Positions 27,573-41,200 are shown, counted from the first letter of the stretch. The stretch: 64,000 nt of DNA from Solenopsis invicta (GCF_016802725.1 NC_052671.1:11191002-11255001); one strand, 5' to 3'. Translations and numbers: made by a program. Notes: generated by a model not told the origin, from the sequence alone.

Positions 27573-28915
27573 ATCGAGCTAGAACGAGGAGATGTACTTC
27601 AGTCTATTTGAGCAACACATATTTATATGAATATAATTATGTCTGAATACGACATAAATACATGTCATTTTTTTCTGCAGCTTAACTATATTTTGTAATA
27701 TTTCAGAAATTAGGCATATGATAGACAAAGCTTTACATTAGTGATTTTCTACTGCATTAGTTGCATAAGTTATATTACTGTTGTCACATTGATGTCATGT
27801 ATTGCCAAATGGCATTATCTAAAATGATTAGAATTAGGATGTTTCAAATCTGATATCCGATCACATATTAGTAAAAAACGTCCTATACAGAAATATTAAA
27901 TTATTCTATTTTCTTGTTATATAACTATATTATGTTAGATAGCAAATTAAAATTTACACTTATTATTTGTGATATTCATCTTACATGACAATTTTTTATA
28001 TGTGAAATAACCAATGTGCAATATACTTGTTTTTTACAAATATATATTTTTCAATATGTGCATGTAATCGTATTAATGCCACAATTTTCTAAAAGAAAAT
28101 GGTTTAAATATTATGTACAAATTTTTAATGCATCTGAGTAGAGATGGGGACAATAAAAACGATATATAGAAATCGCAGTCATGCTTCTTACTTTCAAAGA
28201 AAAACCTTTTTCGTATACTATTTTTGTCTCTTTTAATTCTTCATTATAATTTCATATTTTATTTTTAATCTCTAATTTTAAAAAAAGGGGGAAGATTTGT
28301 GATTTTTTAATATTTTTCAATATAGCTTTTGACTGTTGCCATTTTTTAAATAATAAACAATTTGAATTGCACGTGCTTTTATTAACAAACAATATTGCCA
28401 CGTTTTCATTAGTATGATGTTGTATAATAAAGAGAATTATATAATTCATGAGCATTTTATACTTTTATATAATTATATTTTTACACTTAAATGATACACG
28501 AAAATTGAAAACTTAATTTTTTTAATTTCAAATGTTCTTTAAACTCTTTTTCTTCATATAAATACAATTTTTCAAAATTCTTGTATTTTGTTTGCACAAT
28601 TAAATTACTTAAAATTATTCTTCCCATGAATTAATGTTAGTTTAGAAAATTATATGAAAAAAACTATCAGGAATATCTACATATTAATTATAAATTTATT
28701 CTTAAAATTCGATCAAGTTCTTATATTATGTAGAAAGACTGAAAAAAATCTTTTTAATCCAGTTTTCTTATATATATATATATAATCGCATAAAAAGAAT
28801 AATTAAATTTGACTCACATCATATATAATATAAAATGACTTTATTGACAGAACATGGAAACGGATGTAGATTTTAAATTATGAAAAACATAAATTAATAT
28901 GAACAATGCTACTTG
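27573..28915. other. Intergenic, convergent HSL and NAA50 3' ends
   Basis: AT-rich DNA between the HSL stop (plus strand) and the NAA50 stop (minus strand), presumably holding both 3' UTRs. No coding exon or clear repeat was recognised. Confidence 0.6.
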
Positions 28916-31148
28916 TTAGTTGACCGTTTGATGATTCGTTTGATTCGTTCGTGGACGCAGTGTTTTCTGCAGCACATGCGCATCCGCTGGTTCTATTCTC
29001 TTATAGTAATGTTCTTTAGTTTCGACAATCTCAAATCCGAATTTCTTATAAAAGTCAATCGCACCCTCGTTACTTATTTGAACGTGTCTGCGAATGTTAA
29101 ATAATTATATTAATTTAAAAACTGTATTCTTTCGAGATAGCATGTCGCAATAAAACAAGTGCCATACTTACAGGAAGATAGAATCAAAATTGCCATCTTT
29201 ATTAACATAATTTAAAACGTGCTGAACCATAACAGTGCCAATTCCTAATCTTCTATAAGGATAGAGACAACCCAATGTCATTATATATAAACGCCTAGAA
29301 TTTTCCGAAGTATCTACACGGCAGCAAACTGCTCCAACCTGAGAATCGTGACACAAATCAAAACTTATAATTTTGTTCAAATTAAAATTTGGTACTATAT
29401 CAATGATTCTCAGACTTTTATAATTTGCAAAAAGTACTTCAAATAATATCTTCAATAATATAAATTTTCTCTTAATTAATCTTTATCTGAATAAGCTTTT
29501 ACAGAAGTATGCAGATAGTGTCATGTTCCTCGTATCATAGTATTCATAAAATCAGATCTACAATAGGTGTAACAAACCTTTAAATATATGCTTTAAGTTC
29601 TCTGATGTTTTTTTTCTGACAAAAAAATTTTCAGTGATGCCTTCAGCTGTAATCGTGCAACCTATATCAGATTACGCATTAAAGATTGAGAGAATTGGGA
29701 GTTTAAGATTAAAATTTAAGATTAAAAAACTTATCAGATAAAATTAATTTGAACCAGTTTCATTCTGATTATTGTATTCTAATCTACAATTACGCAATCC
29801 TCAATCTTCAAGGTATAGTCTGATACAAGCTTCTAGAATGTGTCATAATATACCCAAATTTTACATTCAATTTTACATTCAATTTTACATTCATGCTCCA
29901 CATATTCTATTACATCTATTCATTCTAGTGTCTTGAACGCTAAACTATGCCCAGCTATACCATTGATTAGCAGAGGATCCAACTCCATGTTAAAAGTAAT
30001 GTAACTTTTCATTCGTTATGTTTATAGATCAAAGTTATTCTTTATCAAATTCAATTTATTTCACTCATGAATAGCTATATATCCTACATTTTAATATATA
30101 GCAAACATGCAAGAATTTCTTTTTTTTTTCAAAGAAATAAGAAAATAAATATTTCGTTTTTTAAATTTCTTTTAGAATAGTAAACAGTAAAAAGTTTTCA
30201 TTAATACATCTTAAATATAGTAATAATGCTTGACAAATAAAGTTTTTAACATGCATGGCATATGTGTATACTGGAATATTGTTACTTTAAACAACTAATT
30301 TATCATTCTTTCCCATGCTTTTTCATATCTATTAGAGCATATTCTATTTAACAATTGTAAGCGTCATTTATCCTTGTTCAATGTTTGATAAACAAGGATA
30401 AAAGAATATTATGAGCATTAAGTGAAATACACTCTATAACTAAATGAGTCATGGATATTTATAAAATGGGATGCAATTTATACAAGTTTGGGAAACCATA
30501 ATCTTAAGTATATACATTTTGTAAAATATAAAATGTATGAAAATTTTGTTACGTAATCCATTACCTTGAACACAAAATTTATATATTAATTTCAATATTG
30601 TACATCATTCAAAATAGAGTTAGTATTCAAAGATCAAGTTTTAAGTGAGCTAGACATATCTCAATTGTTCGAGTTTAGAGCAAAAAATCTACATCATAGA
30701 ATTCAGAGATTAGAGCAACAGGCTGATAGCTACACTCATTGTAAATCAGGGCTAAAGTAAAATCTGAGAATCGCGGTGCTAAATAAAAACCATTTGAAAT
30801 CTACCCACCACTATATCATTGTAATACGCTAGCTTGGCAAGTTCACCGGCTTCCAGTACATCCTTGTAAAACTTTTCGTTGTACGAGACCGGGAACACGA
30901 CTTGATTGAGCAATTTCAGCTGCTTTATGTTGTGCGGTGTCACATCACCGAGTTCTATTTTCGACCTGAAAATTGAATACAGCATTAGTGACGATCGTGC
31001 AGCTCTAACGAATTCCGAAGGCGAGGCCTATGATAATTCCGTCGCATGTTCTCCGTCCAGGAAAAGTCGACCCAGTAGAGAATTCACTCGAAACTATACC
31101 GCGCGAACAGACCTAACCTCCAAAAGATCGCGCCGCTCACCTGGTCAT
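28916..31148 (-). CDS. san: N-alpha-acetyltransferase 50 (NAA50/san), complete
   Basis: GNAT-family acetyltransferase that N-terminally acetylates Met-initiated proteins, associates with the NatA complex and is needed for sister-chromatid cohesion (separation anxiety in flies). Coding exons on the minus strand, in transcript order: 31148-31141 (only ATGACCAG), 30965-30809, 29338-29172, 29087-28916 (stop 28918-28916). Phases join to give 167 residues; the human protein has 169. Diagnostic stretches are KIELGDVTPHNIKQLK, FPVSYNEKFYKDVLEAGE, VGAVCCRVD, YIMTLGCLYPYRRLGIG (acetyl-CoA-binding R-R-x-G-x-G loop) and HVQISNEGAIDFYKKFGF. The donor of the second coding exon is GTGGGT, which fixes the phase. 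The first coding exon of 8 bases is unusually small and would be missed by most gene finders. The gene is divergent from the USF gene, with start codons 566 bp apart. Confidence 0.96.
29664..29826. mobile_element. MITE (TATCAGAYTACGCATT family) in NAA50 intron
   Basis: A foldback of about 160 bases inside the NAA50 intron. The left end TATCAGATTACGCATT and the inverted right end (ending CTGATA) match a better-preserved family member at 42075-42239. It is noncoding and more diverged than that copy. Confidence 0.6.
29868..29896. repeat. Short tandem repeat, ATTTTACATTCA x ~3
   Basis: Three adjacent copies of a 13-base unit (CAATTTTACATT type) in the NAA50 intron. Confidence 0.7.
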
Positions 31149-31412
31149 TTTGACGGGCGCCGAGGAAGTCTCACAATCCTTGCGATTTCGGCGGGAATAG
31201 AGTGCTTCTTCGCGACGATCCTGGACGCACCGGTGAGCAAAATAACGTTGTCGGTTACTCACGACCAATATTTCCGCGCGAAATTTCGACGGCCGAAAAC
31301 ATAACGAGACGCGCGCACGGATGAAGTCGCGAAAGAGAAGTCGGTAATGATAGTGAGCACCGACGAGAGACTATTTCTCTCGTCGGTGCATCCACACTGT
31401 TTTTAACGGCGG

Positions 31413-31545
31413 GTTGCAAAATGGATGTGACACGTAGTTCCCATTCTGACCAGAATAGATGTGCGTCACTAGTGTACGGGAATTTCGAAGCGTTATAGGA
31501 AAAAGGCCGCCGTGGCCGCTCTCTGGTTCCTCTCTGTTGTTACCA
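31413..31545. mobile_element. Transposon fragment inside divergent promoter
   Basis: This block matches, in order, the arms of the foldback at 42325-43042: GCAAAATGGATGT, TTCTGACCAGAATRGATGTGCGTC, GTTATA and the end GTGGCCGCTCTC followed by GGTTCCTCTCTG. Substitutions show it is an older copy. Its position between two housekeeping genes suggests it may contribute promoter sequence. Confidence 0.75.
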
Positions 31546-31665
31546 ATGGTGTCAATTGACAGTCGAGACGTTTGTCATTTTGTTGGCGCCCCGTTGGATG
31601 GCGCGCATGATGCGCAACGCCATCTTACGCACCACATGACCTCGTTGCCGTGTCCCGTGACCAGC

Positions 31666-31673
31666 TCACGTGA
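31666..31673. promoter_or_regulatory. TCACGTGA E-box upstream of USF
   Basis: A perfect palindromic CACGTG E-box with T/A flanks, 41 bases upstream of the USF start codon and probably within its core promoter or 5' UTR. USF proteins bind CACGTG, so autoregulation is possible. MITF/TFEB-type factors also accept this site. Confidence 0.55.
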
Positions 31674-31714
31674 ATTTCGACAAATTCAAACGTTTTTTTT
31701 TTCGGCGCCAAGGA

Positions 31715-33181
31715 ATGGACATTTTGGAGCAGCAGCTTGAACAACAGGATGTCAGGTAGCGTTTACATTAAATATCGATTGCCTGATATACGAAACACCT
31801 ATCCTTTCCGTCTCGTCCGAGGTCTCCTCAAGGTCATCATCACTTAGTGCACAGTGCGCACTTACTTACGCCGTAGGATCAACTGTCGCCGAAGTAATAC
31901 GCATAGCATGCAACCAAGTTAAGATAAGACGATATCGTGCTTCATAGTATCTTGTTTTGATTTTGCAGCGTCGTGAAGGACGATGGCGGTGACACGACAG
32001 GGATCGTTATAGAGGAGGCGGAGATTGTGGATTGCGAAGGTGAGAGTAAGCCATATTTTTATGAGATCTTTGAAAGCAATGTGTTCTTTCTGTTTGCAAA
32101 CTCTATCAGCATCAATGTTCAGATTTAACGTGACGATGAGTGTTATGTTATCGCAGATCAATTTTTATATTTGTGTGTTCTGTACCTTTTAGGGGAACCT
32201 GTCGGAGAGGATGAGATGCGTTATCCAGAAACCTTAGCATATAGAGTTGTCCAAGTAAATGGCACGGCGGCTATACAGTCAGCCAATGAGATAGAGCTTC
32301 CTGTATCGCAACAGGGGAATAATACTGTACAGGTTCTAACTTCACCTCTGAACGGCCAGTTCTACGTTATTGGGAATGCCAATGATGTCTTTACTACAGC
32401 TCAGGCGTCGAGATCTTTGGTGCCGAGAGCAGCTACATTGCAGATAGAAACCCCGAGAAATTGTACCACTGGCTTGAAAAAGGTTTGTTAAAATTTTGAG
32501 AATAATACTGGTATTATAAAAGATATTTTGTGATAATTTTTCTATTGTTTCTTTTGCTATAAATATATAAATGGAACATAGTGTCAACTTGCCAAAACTT
32601 AAGTCTTTTTTTAATTTGTGCCATCTTCCTTGCAGTATGTAATTAATATATTATTACTTTATTTGTGTTTTAATGAAAGAAGATTTATTCCTTTTTTTAA
32701 TTTTTTTAGAGAGATGACAGGCGGAGAGCAACACACAACGAAGTCGAGCGCCGGCGTAGAGATAAAATAAACAATTGGATTACAAAGTTGGGCAAGATAA
32801 TTCCTGATTGCAATACTGGAACTAATACCACTGTCAGCAGCGGTAGCGGAAGTGGAGAAGGAAAAACAAACTATGAAACTCAGGTATAATTGAATGAAAC
32901 TCTTATCATATGATGATTTAAATGATATTAGATTAAGTGTTGTTTTTCTATAACAGAGTAAAGGAGGTATCTTAGCGAGGGCCTGCGAATATATAGGAGA
33001 ATTGCGCGCGGCTAATCAAAGCTTGGGTCAATGCCTGCGAGATAACGAGAAGCTACGGCAAGAGATCACGGCATTGAAACAATTAGTTAACCAATTGAAA
33101 CGCGAGAATCTTCAACTTAGATCGCAAACTTCGTCTACGTCAACGGCCGGCAGTACCGACGTTGTACACTTGAGTCCTTAA
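31715..33181 (+). CDS. Usf: Upstream stimulatory factor (USF), bHLH-zipper
   Basis: Nuclear E-box-binding transcription factor that dimerises through a helix-loop-helix and leucine zipper. Exons: 31715-31755, 31969-32039, 32193-32482, 32710-32883, 32957-33181 (stop TAA 33179-33181). Phases join to give 266 residues. The N terminus (MDILEQQLEQQDV) and acidic exon 2 form an activation region. Exon 3 resembles the USF-specific region. Exon 4 encodes the basic region THNEVERRRRDKINNWI and helix 1, with a Gly/Ser/Thr-rich loop. Exon 5 encodes helix 2 (GILARACEYIGELR) and a zipper with leucines at heptad spacing (LRQEITALKQLVNQLKREN). A homologue of USF1/USF2 is the best call over other bHLH-zip factors because of the basic region and ILARACEYI. 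Confidence 0.92.
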
Positions 33182-35581
33182 GCTTCCTTTATTTTGTGAG
33201 TCAGTGGCTCTTTTTGTAAATATTAGAATCTATGAGTTATCTTTATCATATAAGGAAATACTAATATTCTGTTCTTTGGCGATTATAATCGGTCTTACCA
33301 ATTAAAAAATTAAATTTTAGGTACTTCTAATGATATAGTCATAACTGCACACATTCATAAATTATCATCATATTAATATTCTGTATTCACATGGCTAAAG
33401 TTATTAATTTCAAATATTAATTTTTATTTAGCGAGTAAATAATTTTATTTTACATGCAAAAATTTCGTCAGAGAAATTATTTTTTGATAATAAAAAAAAT
33501 AGATGACAATTTTTTATTTACATATTTCAATTCTCATGATACAATCGAAAACTCTGTAAGGAAATCTAGAATAATTTTAGTTTATTATGTAATTGTTTTG
33601 TGATAGTAAAATACAAAATGCAACAAGAAGAAAGTTACGTAAAAAGTTATAAACTTATAAAAAAAATCTTATCAAAGAATTAACTATTCATATCAATCAC
33701 AAAAATAATTTTATGTAGCATTACATGCATATATGTAATTATTCTACATATACTGAAAGTTCTTTTCAATTTTTGAAAATATATTTTTACTGTTTAATAA
33801 TAAATTAGACGAAATAGAAAATAATGTAGTTGTGTAGTTATGACTGTTAGAAGACCTATGTATGGCATATATGTAAATGTCAATAACCTGGTATATGTTG
33901 AAACATCGTGGCTGTGAGTATCAAACATTAAAGCCCACATTTAGAACATACTTTTATTGATATTACCGCGCTGTTTCATTATTCTATCCCTATTTTACGT
34001 ATACCGATAAAAATAGGATGATATAGATAGAATGATAATAATCGCGCTAATATCTTTATAAGCGCGTTCTGAATACAGACCCAATTTTTTTTTAATTTAA
34101 ACGGCAATGCAACCAAAATTTATGCTGATAAAAAAATTTTTGTTGATTCACATGAAGAGTCTACAAATGACAAACGGAAGCATATAGAACTGTGCAAAGT
34201 TCGTTGAATATTTTTTATTTTTAATACTGTTTTCATAATTAATAGAATAAAGTACTTGATAGGGTGAAATTAGGATTTAAACTGTAAATTGTGATCGACT
34301 ATATACATATGGACATATATGTATTTGCACATGTATGTGTACATAGTGTACATGAAATATAGAGCAGCATACATGTGACAATAACATTTTTGTCGATACA
34401 AGACATTTTATGGAAAAAAAAAACGTCAAAAATTTTAAATCCACCAAATGTTAGATATCGGAATGTAATATACCGTTAATGTATATACCGCGAGGTTATT
34501 GTTACATAAATGATAATTATAATTAAAACAAAATCTATTAAAAATCATCTATGAGAGCTTATTTGACAGCGTCATATCCACATCCTGCAAGTCCATCTTG
34601 TGCATAATTTTATTGTATTTTTTTTTACATATCATACAATGGAAATGATATCGAAGTCAATGGAACACTAGTCATCGTGTGTACACACACACACACACAC
34701 GTTCCTTTTCCTTTCGTATTTTATCTTCATAATATTGAAGACCCTACACCTAGATCGTTTGTCTAACGTATTGCGTGTATGTATATGTCCTTTTTCTAAA
34801 CTTTTAAATCATGTTTGTAACGTTAAAGTATATTATGTTTAATTATGCATAACAGTTGCGATTATCGCGCTTAAATAGTACATTATGTTACAATATTTAA
34901 TACTCCATGATTCACAATCTCTTTGCCATAAGATAACTGCCGTGTTATTCACGTGCCATATAACTGGTAATTAAGAGTATCTTCTCATACCACAATCTTA
35001 ATCTGCGCGCGTCACGATGAAACGGCGGAGAGCCCGTTTTATACTTTCGTTTATATTACACATATACGGAAAACATATAGGAATAGTAATTTCCCGATTA
35101 TTTGCACCTTTAACAAAGCGAAAAGAAAACAAAGGTATGTTTCTGCGCGAAGGTAAAAGTAAAATTACTTTCTTTGATAATATCTGATTAATTACAAGTA
35201 GCTCTGCTCTCGAGTCAAGCGGGTTAACTCTCGAGGAAGCGGAGCATATTTTTAAACGTATGCTTCGAACTCATTTAAGAATGTCCCGCTTTATTGTCAC
35301 AATCGTCACGTACATGACATGACATTCTTTCGAATATTTCGCTGCACAGTAATAGGTTTCAAAACGTAGCTTCTCTATTTACAATTCACTCAAATGTTTT
35401 CAAGGATGATGTATCTTCCGCAAATAATATATGACATAATCGATAGTGCTTGTGGTCGTATTTTTAGCAGGTCACTCTGCAATTCCCTAGTTGGACCGGG
35501 ACATCCTTAAATATTAGAGCCAAGTTACATAAGAACGATCAATATCTTAAAATTGCTTTTAACAAGTGACAGGGTAGGAAT
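33182..35581. other. Convergent 3' regions of USF and V-ATPase A
   Basis: About 2.4 kb of AT-rich DNA between the USF stop (plus) and the V-ATPase A stop (minus), presumably both 3' UTRs plus a short spacer. It includes a short (CA)n tract near 34683-34700 and CACGTG at 34950-34955. No coding exon was recognised. Confidence 0.6.
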
Positions 35582-38500
35582 TTAGTCCTCTAAATTCCTA
35601 AACGCCTGTTGAATATCTTCGTGCAATTGATCGAAGTCTGCCCTGATTTTCGCCTCACCATCCTTAACAGGGTCCTAAAAATTTTAGACAAATTTTTAAT
35701 AAAAAGAAAGAAATACATTAAAATTAAAATTACAAAAAGGTCAAACTTTTACTTAAAGTTACCCACCTTGAACTTCATAGAGCTCAATTGATAGAGGATA
35801 TTGCCCATACTGTCCCTAATGACATTCCATGTGATTTTGTTATCTGACTGAGCTGTCGATTCCACCGCGTGTCTTGCCATATCGTAGAATGCGATCATAT
35901 TTCGCAACATTCCTACGGTCTTGTAAAATGGACAGAATCGATCGTATGGCGAATAGCTAGAAAAAGATTCAAATTAAAACATTTTTTAAATTAATATTTA
36001 ATTGTTGGAACATACAGTAACATTCATAAAATCGTGATGTTCGTGATATCGTACCTGTTTTGTTGCAGGAAATCGTCTTTCAATAATTTCGCTACTTCAA
36101 GTGTTATTTTATCTGTTTCTGCGAGCGAAGCCTTGCCTACTAGCTGCACGATTTCTGAAAGATCTTCCTCCTCTTGCAAGATCTCCTTTACTTTCGTTCT
36201 CAATGGAACAAACTCTGGGAAATTCTTGTCATAGAAATCATCCAGTGCTCGCAAATACTTGCTGTATGATATGAGCCAATTGATGGACGGGAAATGTTTA
36301 CGTTGTGCAAGTTTCTTATCCAAACCCCAGAATACCTATGAATGAAATAATTTGTTAACAAAAAATCAATTTATTGTAATGTTTTTATTTCTTTATATGC
36401 AGATGTTATTTGCATACCTGCACAATACCGAGTGTCGCGCTAGTCACAGGATCTGAAAAGTCACCACCTGGTGGTGATACAGCACCGACAATACTAACAG
36501 ATCCTTCACGGTCTGGATTTCCCAAACACTTTACTCTGCATAAAAATTAAAATGCAATATTAATCACATGATTAGATATTAGATATTACCAATTTGTCTA
36601 GACACTTATATTTCTTTCAAGATCGTACATATAATTAATATGATTTTACGTTCACTATGATATAATTTTGAGAGAGATACTTGATTACATTATTAACCAT
36701 TTGACTACTTTACAATACGAGAACACACACGATGTTACACGATCATACCTTCCGGCGCGTTCATAAAAGCTGGCTAAACGAGCACCAAGATAAGCAGGAT
36801 AACCAGAATCAGCAGGCATTTCAGCTAAACGACCCGAAATTTCTCGGAGAGCCTCGGCCCAACGAGACGTCGAGTCTGCCATCATTGATACGTTGTATCC
36901 CATATCACGGAAATATTCGGATAGCGTAATACCTGTGTTATGAATGACAGATTACTTATTAAAGTGTAACAATTTGAATAAAGTTTTATTTATATTAAAG
37001 AGGTTTTCTAGCCTTTTCTCACATAATATAAAAACAATCAAATTTTAAGTTTATGATATATATGAATGAAAAATCACGCGACTTTTCTCCACATTTTTTA
37101 AGCTGGAAAATTTTTTTAATTGTACATTAGTGAAACAATTTTTCTTTACATCGTACATACCAGTATAAATAGACGCTTCACGCGCGGCTACCGGCATGTT
37201 GGATGTATTGGCGACCAGAGCGGTACGTTTCATGATGGATTCTGTGACACCCTCAATTTCCACGGTCAATTCAGGAAAATCGCGCAATACCTCAGACATT
37301 TCGTTACCACGTTCTCCACAACCTACATAAATGATTACATCAGAGTTGGAATATTTGGACAAGGCCTGCGAGATGACAGTCTTGCCGCAACCAAAAGCAC
37401 CGGGAATAGCCGTGGTTCCACCCTGAACACACCTGTAACATATATTGCACACATGTTTTACATATTTCTGGATACATTACATGCTTATTCAAAGATGTTC
37501 TTACGGGAAGAGAGAGTCCAAGACTCGTTGACCAGTGAGTAGAGGATGATTAGCTGGCAATTTTTCAGTGACCGGACGAGGTTGACGGACTGGCCACACC
37601 TGCATGTGCAATGATATAAATGCAAATGATAATTCATAATAGGTTAATTCAATACGTTCGAAATTTCATAAACCTAGTTTACACTGAACACTTTGATACG
37701 CGCATTAAGCAAATGTTTATAACGTTACATGTATGCTGAAGATGCTATTTTAATTCAATACGTCTGTATCGATTTTACATGTATCGTATAAAATAAATAC
37801 GTCATCGTTTATCTAAGTTAATTTATTACGAATATTGTATTTGGTACGCGTATCAAATAACCGGTATAAATTAAGCCATACATTTGTCACAGAGATATAT
37901 TTCGTACCTGAAGCATAGTATACTTCTGCCTCTCGCCATCGAATTCGGTCTCTAATACAACATCCTACAAGAATATTACATATGTAAATTTATATACAGA
38001 ACAAATTTACATAATAATAGAATTACATAATAATAGAAATTTTACATCGACGGTGTAGTTGCCAATGGGCGCGATGTACGTGACCGTGCCTTTGCACTTG
38101 GGTGGCAGAATCATCCAATGTTTTACCAAGGTGTTCTCGTGTACGACACCATACAAGTCACCGCCCGTAATATGGCTGCCGTTTTTCACGTTATGCGGAT
38201 TGAATTCCCAAGAAGCGGTACGCGAAAGCGCCGGCACGTTGATACCTTTCGGTATATAGATCGAACTTGTGAGTTCGTTGATGTCTTTTAACGGCCGTTG
38301 AATACCGTCGAAGATACTGCCGAGGATGCCAGGACCCAATTCGACGGATAGCGGTTTTCCGGTGCGAAGCACGGGATCGCCAACTGTCACACCGCTCGTC
38401 TCTTCATATACCTAAACACATTACAAGATTAGTCACTGTTCTAACATTCTAAGTTAAACGTATAGTCTGTTTTTTTCAGCTGAACTTCTTGCATCGTCAA

Positions 38501-39441
38501 TGGTTATTCAAAATTTTGTAAAAAAATTTCTTTAAAATTTCCTAAAATTTTTGGATTTTCTAAAAATTTTATTCAAAGTTTCAGAAAATTTTTTAATTTA
38601 ACCTTGAAATTTTTTATTTTATTTTTTTATGTTCTTTAATTATGCAATCACAAAGAAAAATCATTCAAGTTTTAAATATTAAATTTAAGAAAAAATTAAA
38701 AATAAATAATATAAACTAATAAATGGTATTTTAATAAATTGTTTGCAATAAACGGATCATTAAAAATATGGAGTCCAAAATGTGATTAAACATACACGTT
38801 TTGCAACGATATATTCTATCATCACTGATTTTTTTTTTATAAAAACTTGTAAGTCGCGAAAATATATATACGGATATATGTTGTATTTGTTGTTAATTGA
38901 TTATCGACATTTTATGATATTATTAAGAAAAAAATGAAACAATTCAGTAGTTTCGCAAGATACATAAGTATCAATAAAATTCCATGAAGATTCAAGATTT
39001 TTAAGAATAAAAAAAAAATTTCTATAAAATGTTCAGATTTTTTTTATTTTTTCTCATAGTAAACGCTTTAACTATTCACCTTTCTTTTTTTTCCAAAAGA
39101 GAAAAAGTGAAAAGATGAAAGTATAAGAAGTTCAGCTGAAAAGAATAAACCTGTAAACATATGGTTGACTTCTCACCTGTATTGTAGCCATGTCACCTTC
39201 TAATCTGATAATTTCTCCTACTAGCTCGTAATAACCGACTCGTACCAATTCGTACATAGCAGATCCAGACATTTTTTCAGCAGTAACAACTATAACGAGA
39301 GAATGTTATGTATAAAGTACATAAGAGAACAGAATAAAATTCACGTGAAAAGAACTAACCAGGTCCGGATACTGCATAAACGTATCCGAACTTGCCTTCC
39401 CGCTCTTCATGCGCAATCTTCGCCAAACTGTGGTTCGTCAT
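35582..39441 (-). CDS. Vha68: V-type ATPase catalytic subunit A, complete
   Basis: Catalytic A subunit of the V1 sector, which hydrolyses ATP to drive proton pumping into lysosomes, endosomes and across apical membranes. Minus-strand exons in order: 39441-39360, 39289-39177, 38411-38046, 37964-37908, 37599-37505, 37432-37161, 36932-36749, 36535-36418, 36335-36055, 35956-35767, 35674-35582 (stop 35584-35582). All phases join to give 616 residues, against about 614 in flies. Visible signatures are FGYVYAVSGP, the A-type non-homologous region in exon 3, the P-loop GAFGCGKT (exon 6), GERGNEM, DSTSRWAEALREISGR, and the C terminus FDQLHEDIQQAFRNLED. A splice acceptor at 39460-39461 (minus) lies in the 5' UTR, so a non-coding upstream exon is expected. 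Only one A-subunit gene is present here; flies have several. Confidence 0.98.
39341..39348. promoter_or_regulatory. TCACGTGA site in V-ATPase A first coding intron
   Basis: A perfect 8-base palindrome 12 bases downstream of the first coding exon (minus strand sense). It matches the core of the CLEAR-type motif bound by MITF/TFEB factors, which are known to regulate V-ATPase genes in flies and mammals. Confidence 0.4.
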
Positions 39442-41200
39442 CTTGAATAGTTAATTTACCTTAAAAAAAAAAAGAAATTTTAATAACTAATACTTTATGT
39501 GTTTAATAACATTTCATTTCGCAGAAGACAGAGTTAGAAAATTGTTGAATTGAGATTATAAATGTTTTTTATCGCATTCTTACATCTTAAAGCATAAACC
39601 TTAAAGAGAAATTGTAAAAAAAGCACAAATTAAACAACACAGTACAACTCCATTTATCTAAATTTATAAAAACAAGCTCACGCTTAGTTTCAAATGTACA
39701 AACTCATAGTTGAGCTTTTATTATCCAAACTATCCAAATAGCTCAAATAATAAGAACTCGACGTTAGTTTTCTGAACATTACCTTCTATTATCTAATAAG
39801 TACTAATAAGTACTAGCAGAAGAGAGAGCTAATGAGTCTGTTATCCGAACTTCAATTATCTGAACTCTCTTGTATTCCAAAAATTTTGAATAAAGTTTTA
39901 CTGTCAGCATTGTTATTTATATAAAAGTATCTAGATAATTATCTAGGTGAATAAATGGCTTTATTTTATCTTTATTGTGATTTTAATGTGTATTATCTCT
40001 ATCTTAAATAAAAGGAAGTTATCTTTTTTAAATTATCTAAACTAATGTGAACAACAAATATGAAAATATTGTTCTTTAACTCTAAGTTATCATTTATCTT
40101 AACAGGAGAATTTTTTGAAACGATAACAGATTGTGCACAAATTAAAAAATAGTAGCAATGTAAAAATTGCCCCAAAACTATTAGTGGTTTGAAAGCTATT
40201 ATAAAGAACTCTATCAGCTGTTATAATGTGTGAGTTATATATACTTTTTATATTTTTCAATTTTAATTTTTATTTGCATATTGATCCAAATCAAAAAAGC
40301 ACATTTTTTATCAGATTAAATTATTTGAAGAATCTTTGTTTTTAAGAAATAAAAAGTTATAAATAAAATATGAATATGAATATTGTTCATATACCCTAAA
40401 TTGTTTTGCTTAACAGAGATATTATCTTAAAATTATCTATATGTAAAGAAAAAAATACATAATCGAGTACATAATCTATCTGCAATACTGTCTACTGTAG
40501 AAAGTGGAAAGTCATCAAATTACATTTCAAATATTAAACATATTTTTGTTCTAAGAAATCCCATCTGTAAGTAGTATATAATACAATCAATTTTTCATAA
40601 AAACGTTTTTATTTTATCAAGAATATTTCAGAGAGAGAGAGAGAGAGAGAGACAGAGACAGATATTTAAAAAATATATTTTATAACTGGCATAAGAACAA
40701 TTTTTACTCAGTAATTTTTCAAACTATCTAACTATCTAACCCGCCGGTTATGAATAAAATATTACAAAATGCAAAAAAATGTATTGTTATCATGTAAACT
40801 GACATATATTTCTCTATCTTAATTACCATAGCTCAGTCATGAATGTGCGCCAGTCAGTAATTCTTCAACTGCATTTACTTTTCTCCATTTTAAATTTGTA
40901 TTAATTTAAACGTATCGAGTATAAGAGAACGTGGCGATAAAAAACATAAATGTAATACAAATGTATCGAGTATAATAAGTTCGCTTCTTTATCGCGCTTC
41001 CTACGTCTTCCTGCAATTTTTCTTACCCCCACCCACACCTCACAAGAACTAGAGAACCTGATAAATATATCGTTCGCTGCAGTTAAAGTAAATGAGACGT
41101 GAGAAAATGTAAAGGGTGAAACGGAGTAAATCAGTCAATCGTTACATGCAATTATAGAGACAAATTGTCAAGGAGGCGCAAGAAAGCGCACGCTGTCGCG
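39442..41200. other. V-ATPase A 5' UTR intron / upstream DNA
   Basis: AT-rich sequence upstream of the V-ATPase A ATG. The acceptor at 39460-39461 (minus strand) and the strong minus-strand donor GTGAGT at 41589-41584 suggest this is a 2.1 kb 5' UTR intron. It contains a (GA)n tract (about 40630-40662). No coding exon was recognised. Confidence 0.5.

Larger units (their letters stand above)
31149..31714. promoter_or_regulatory. Shared divergent promoter of NAA50 and USF
   Basis: 566 bp separate the NAA50 ATG (31148, minus) and the USF ATG (31715, plus). This GC-richer interval must hold both promoters and 5' UTRs unless distal exons exist. It includes a transposon-derived block (about 31413-31545) and a perfect TCACGTGA (31666-31673), 41 bases upstream of the USF ATG. 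No TATA box was recognised. Confidence 0.65.
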
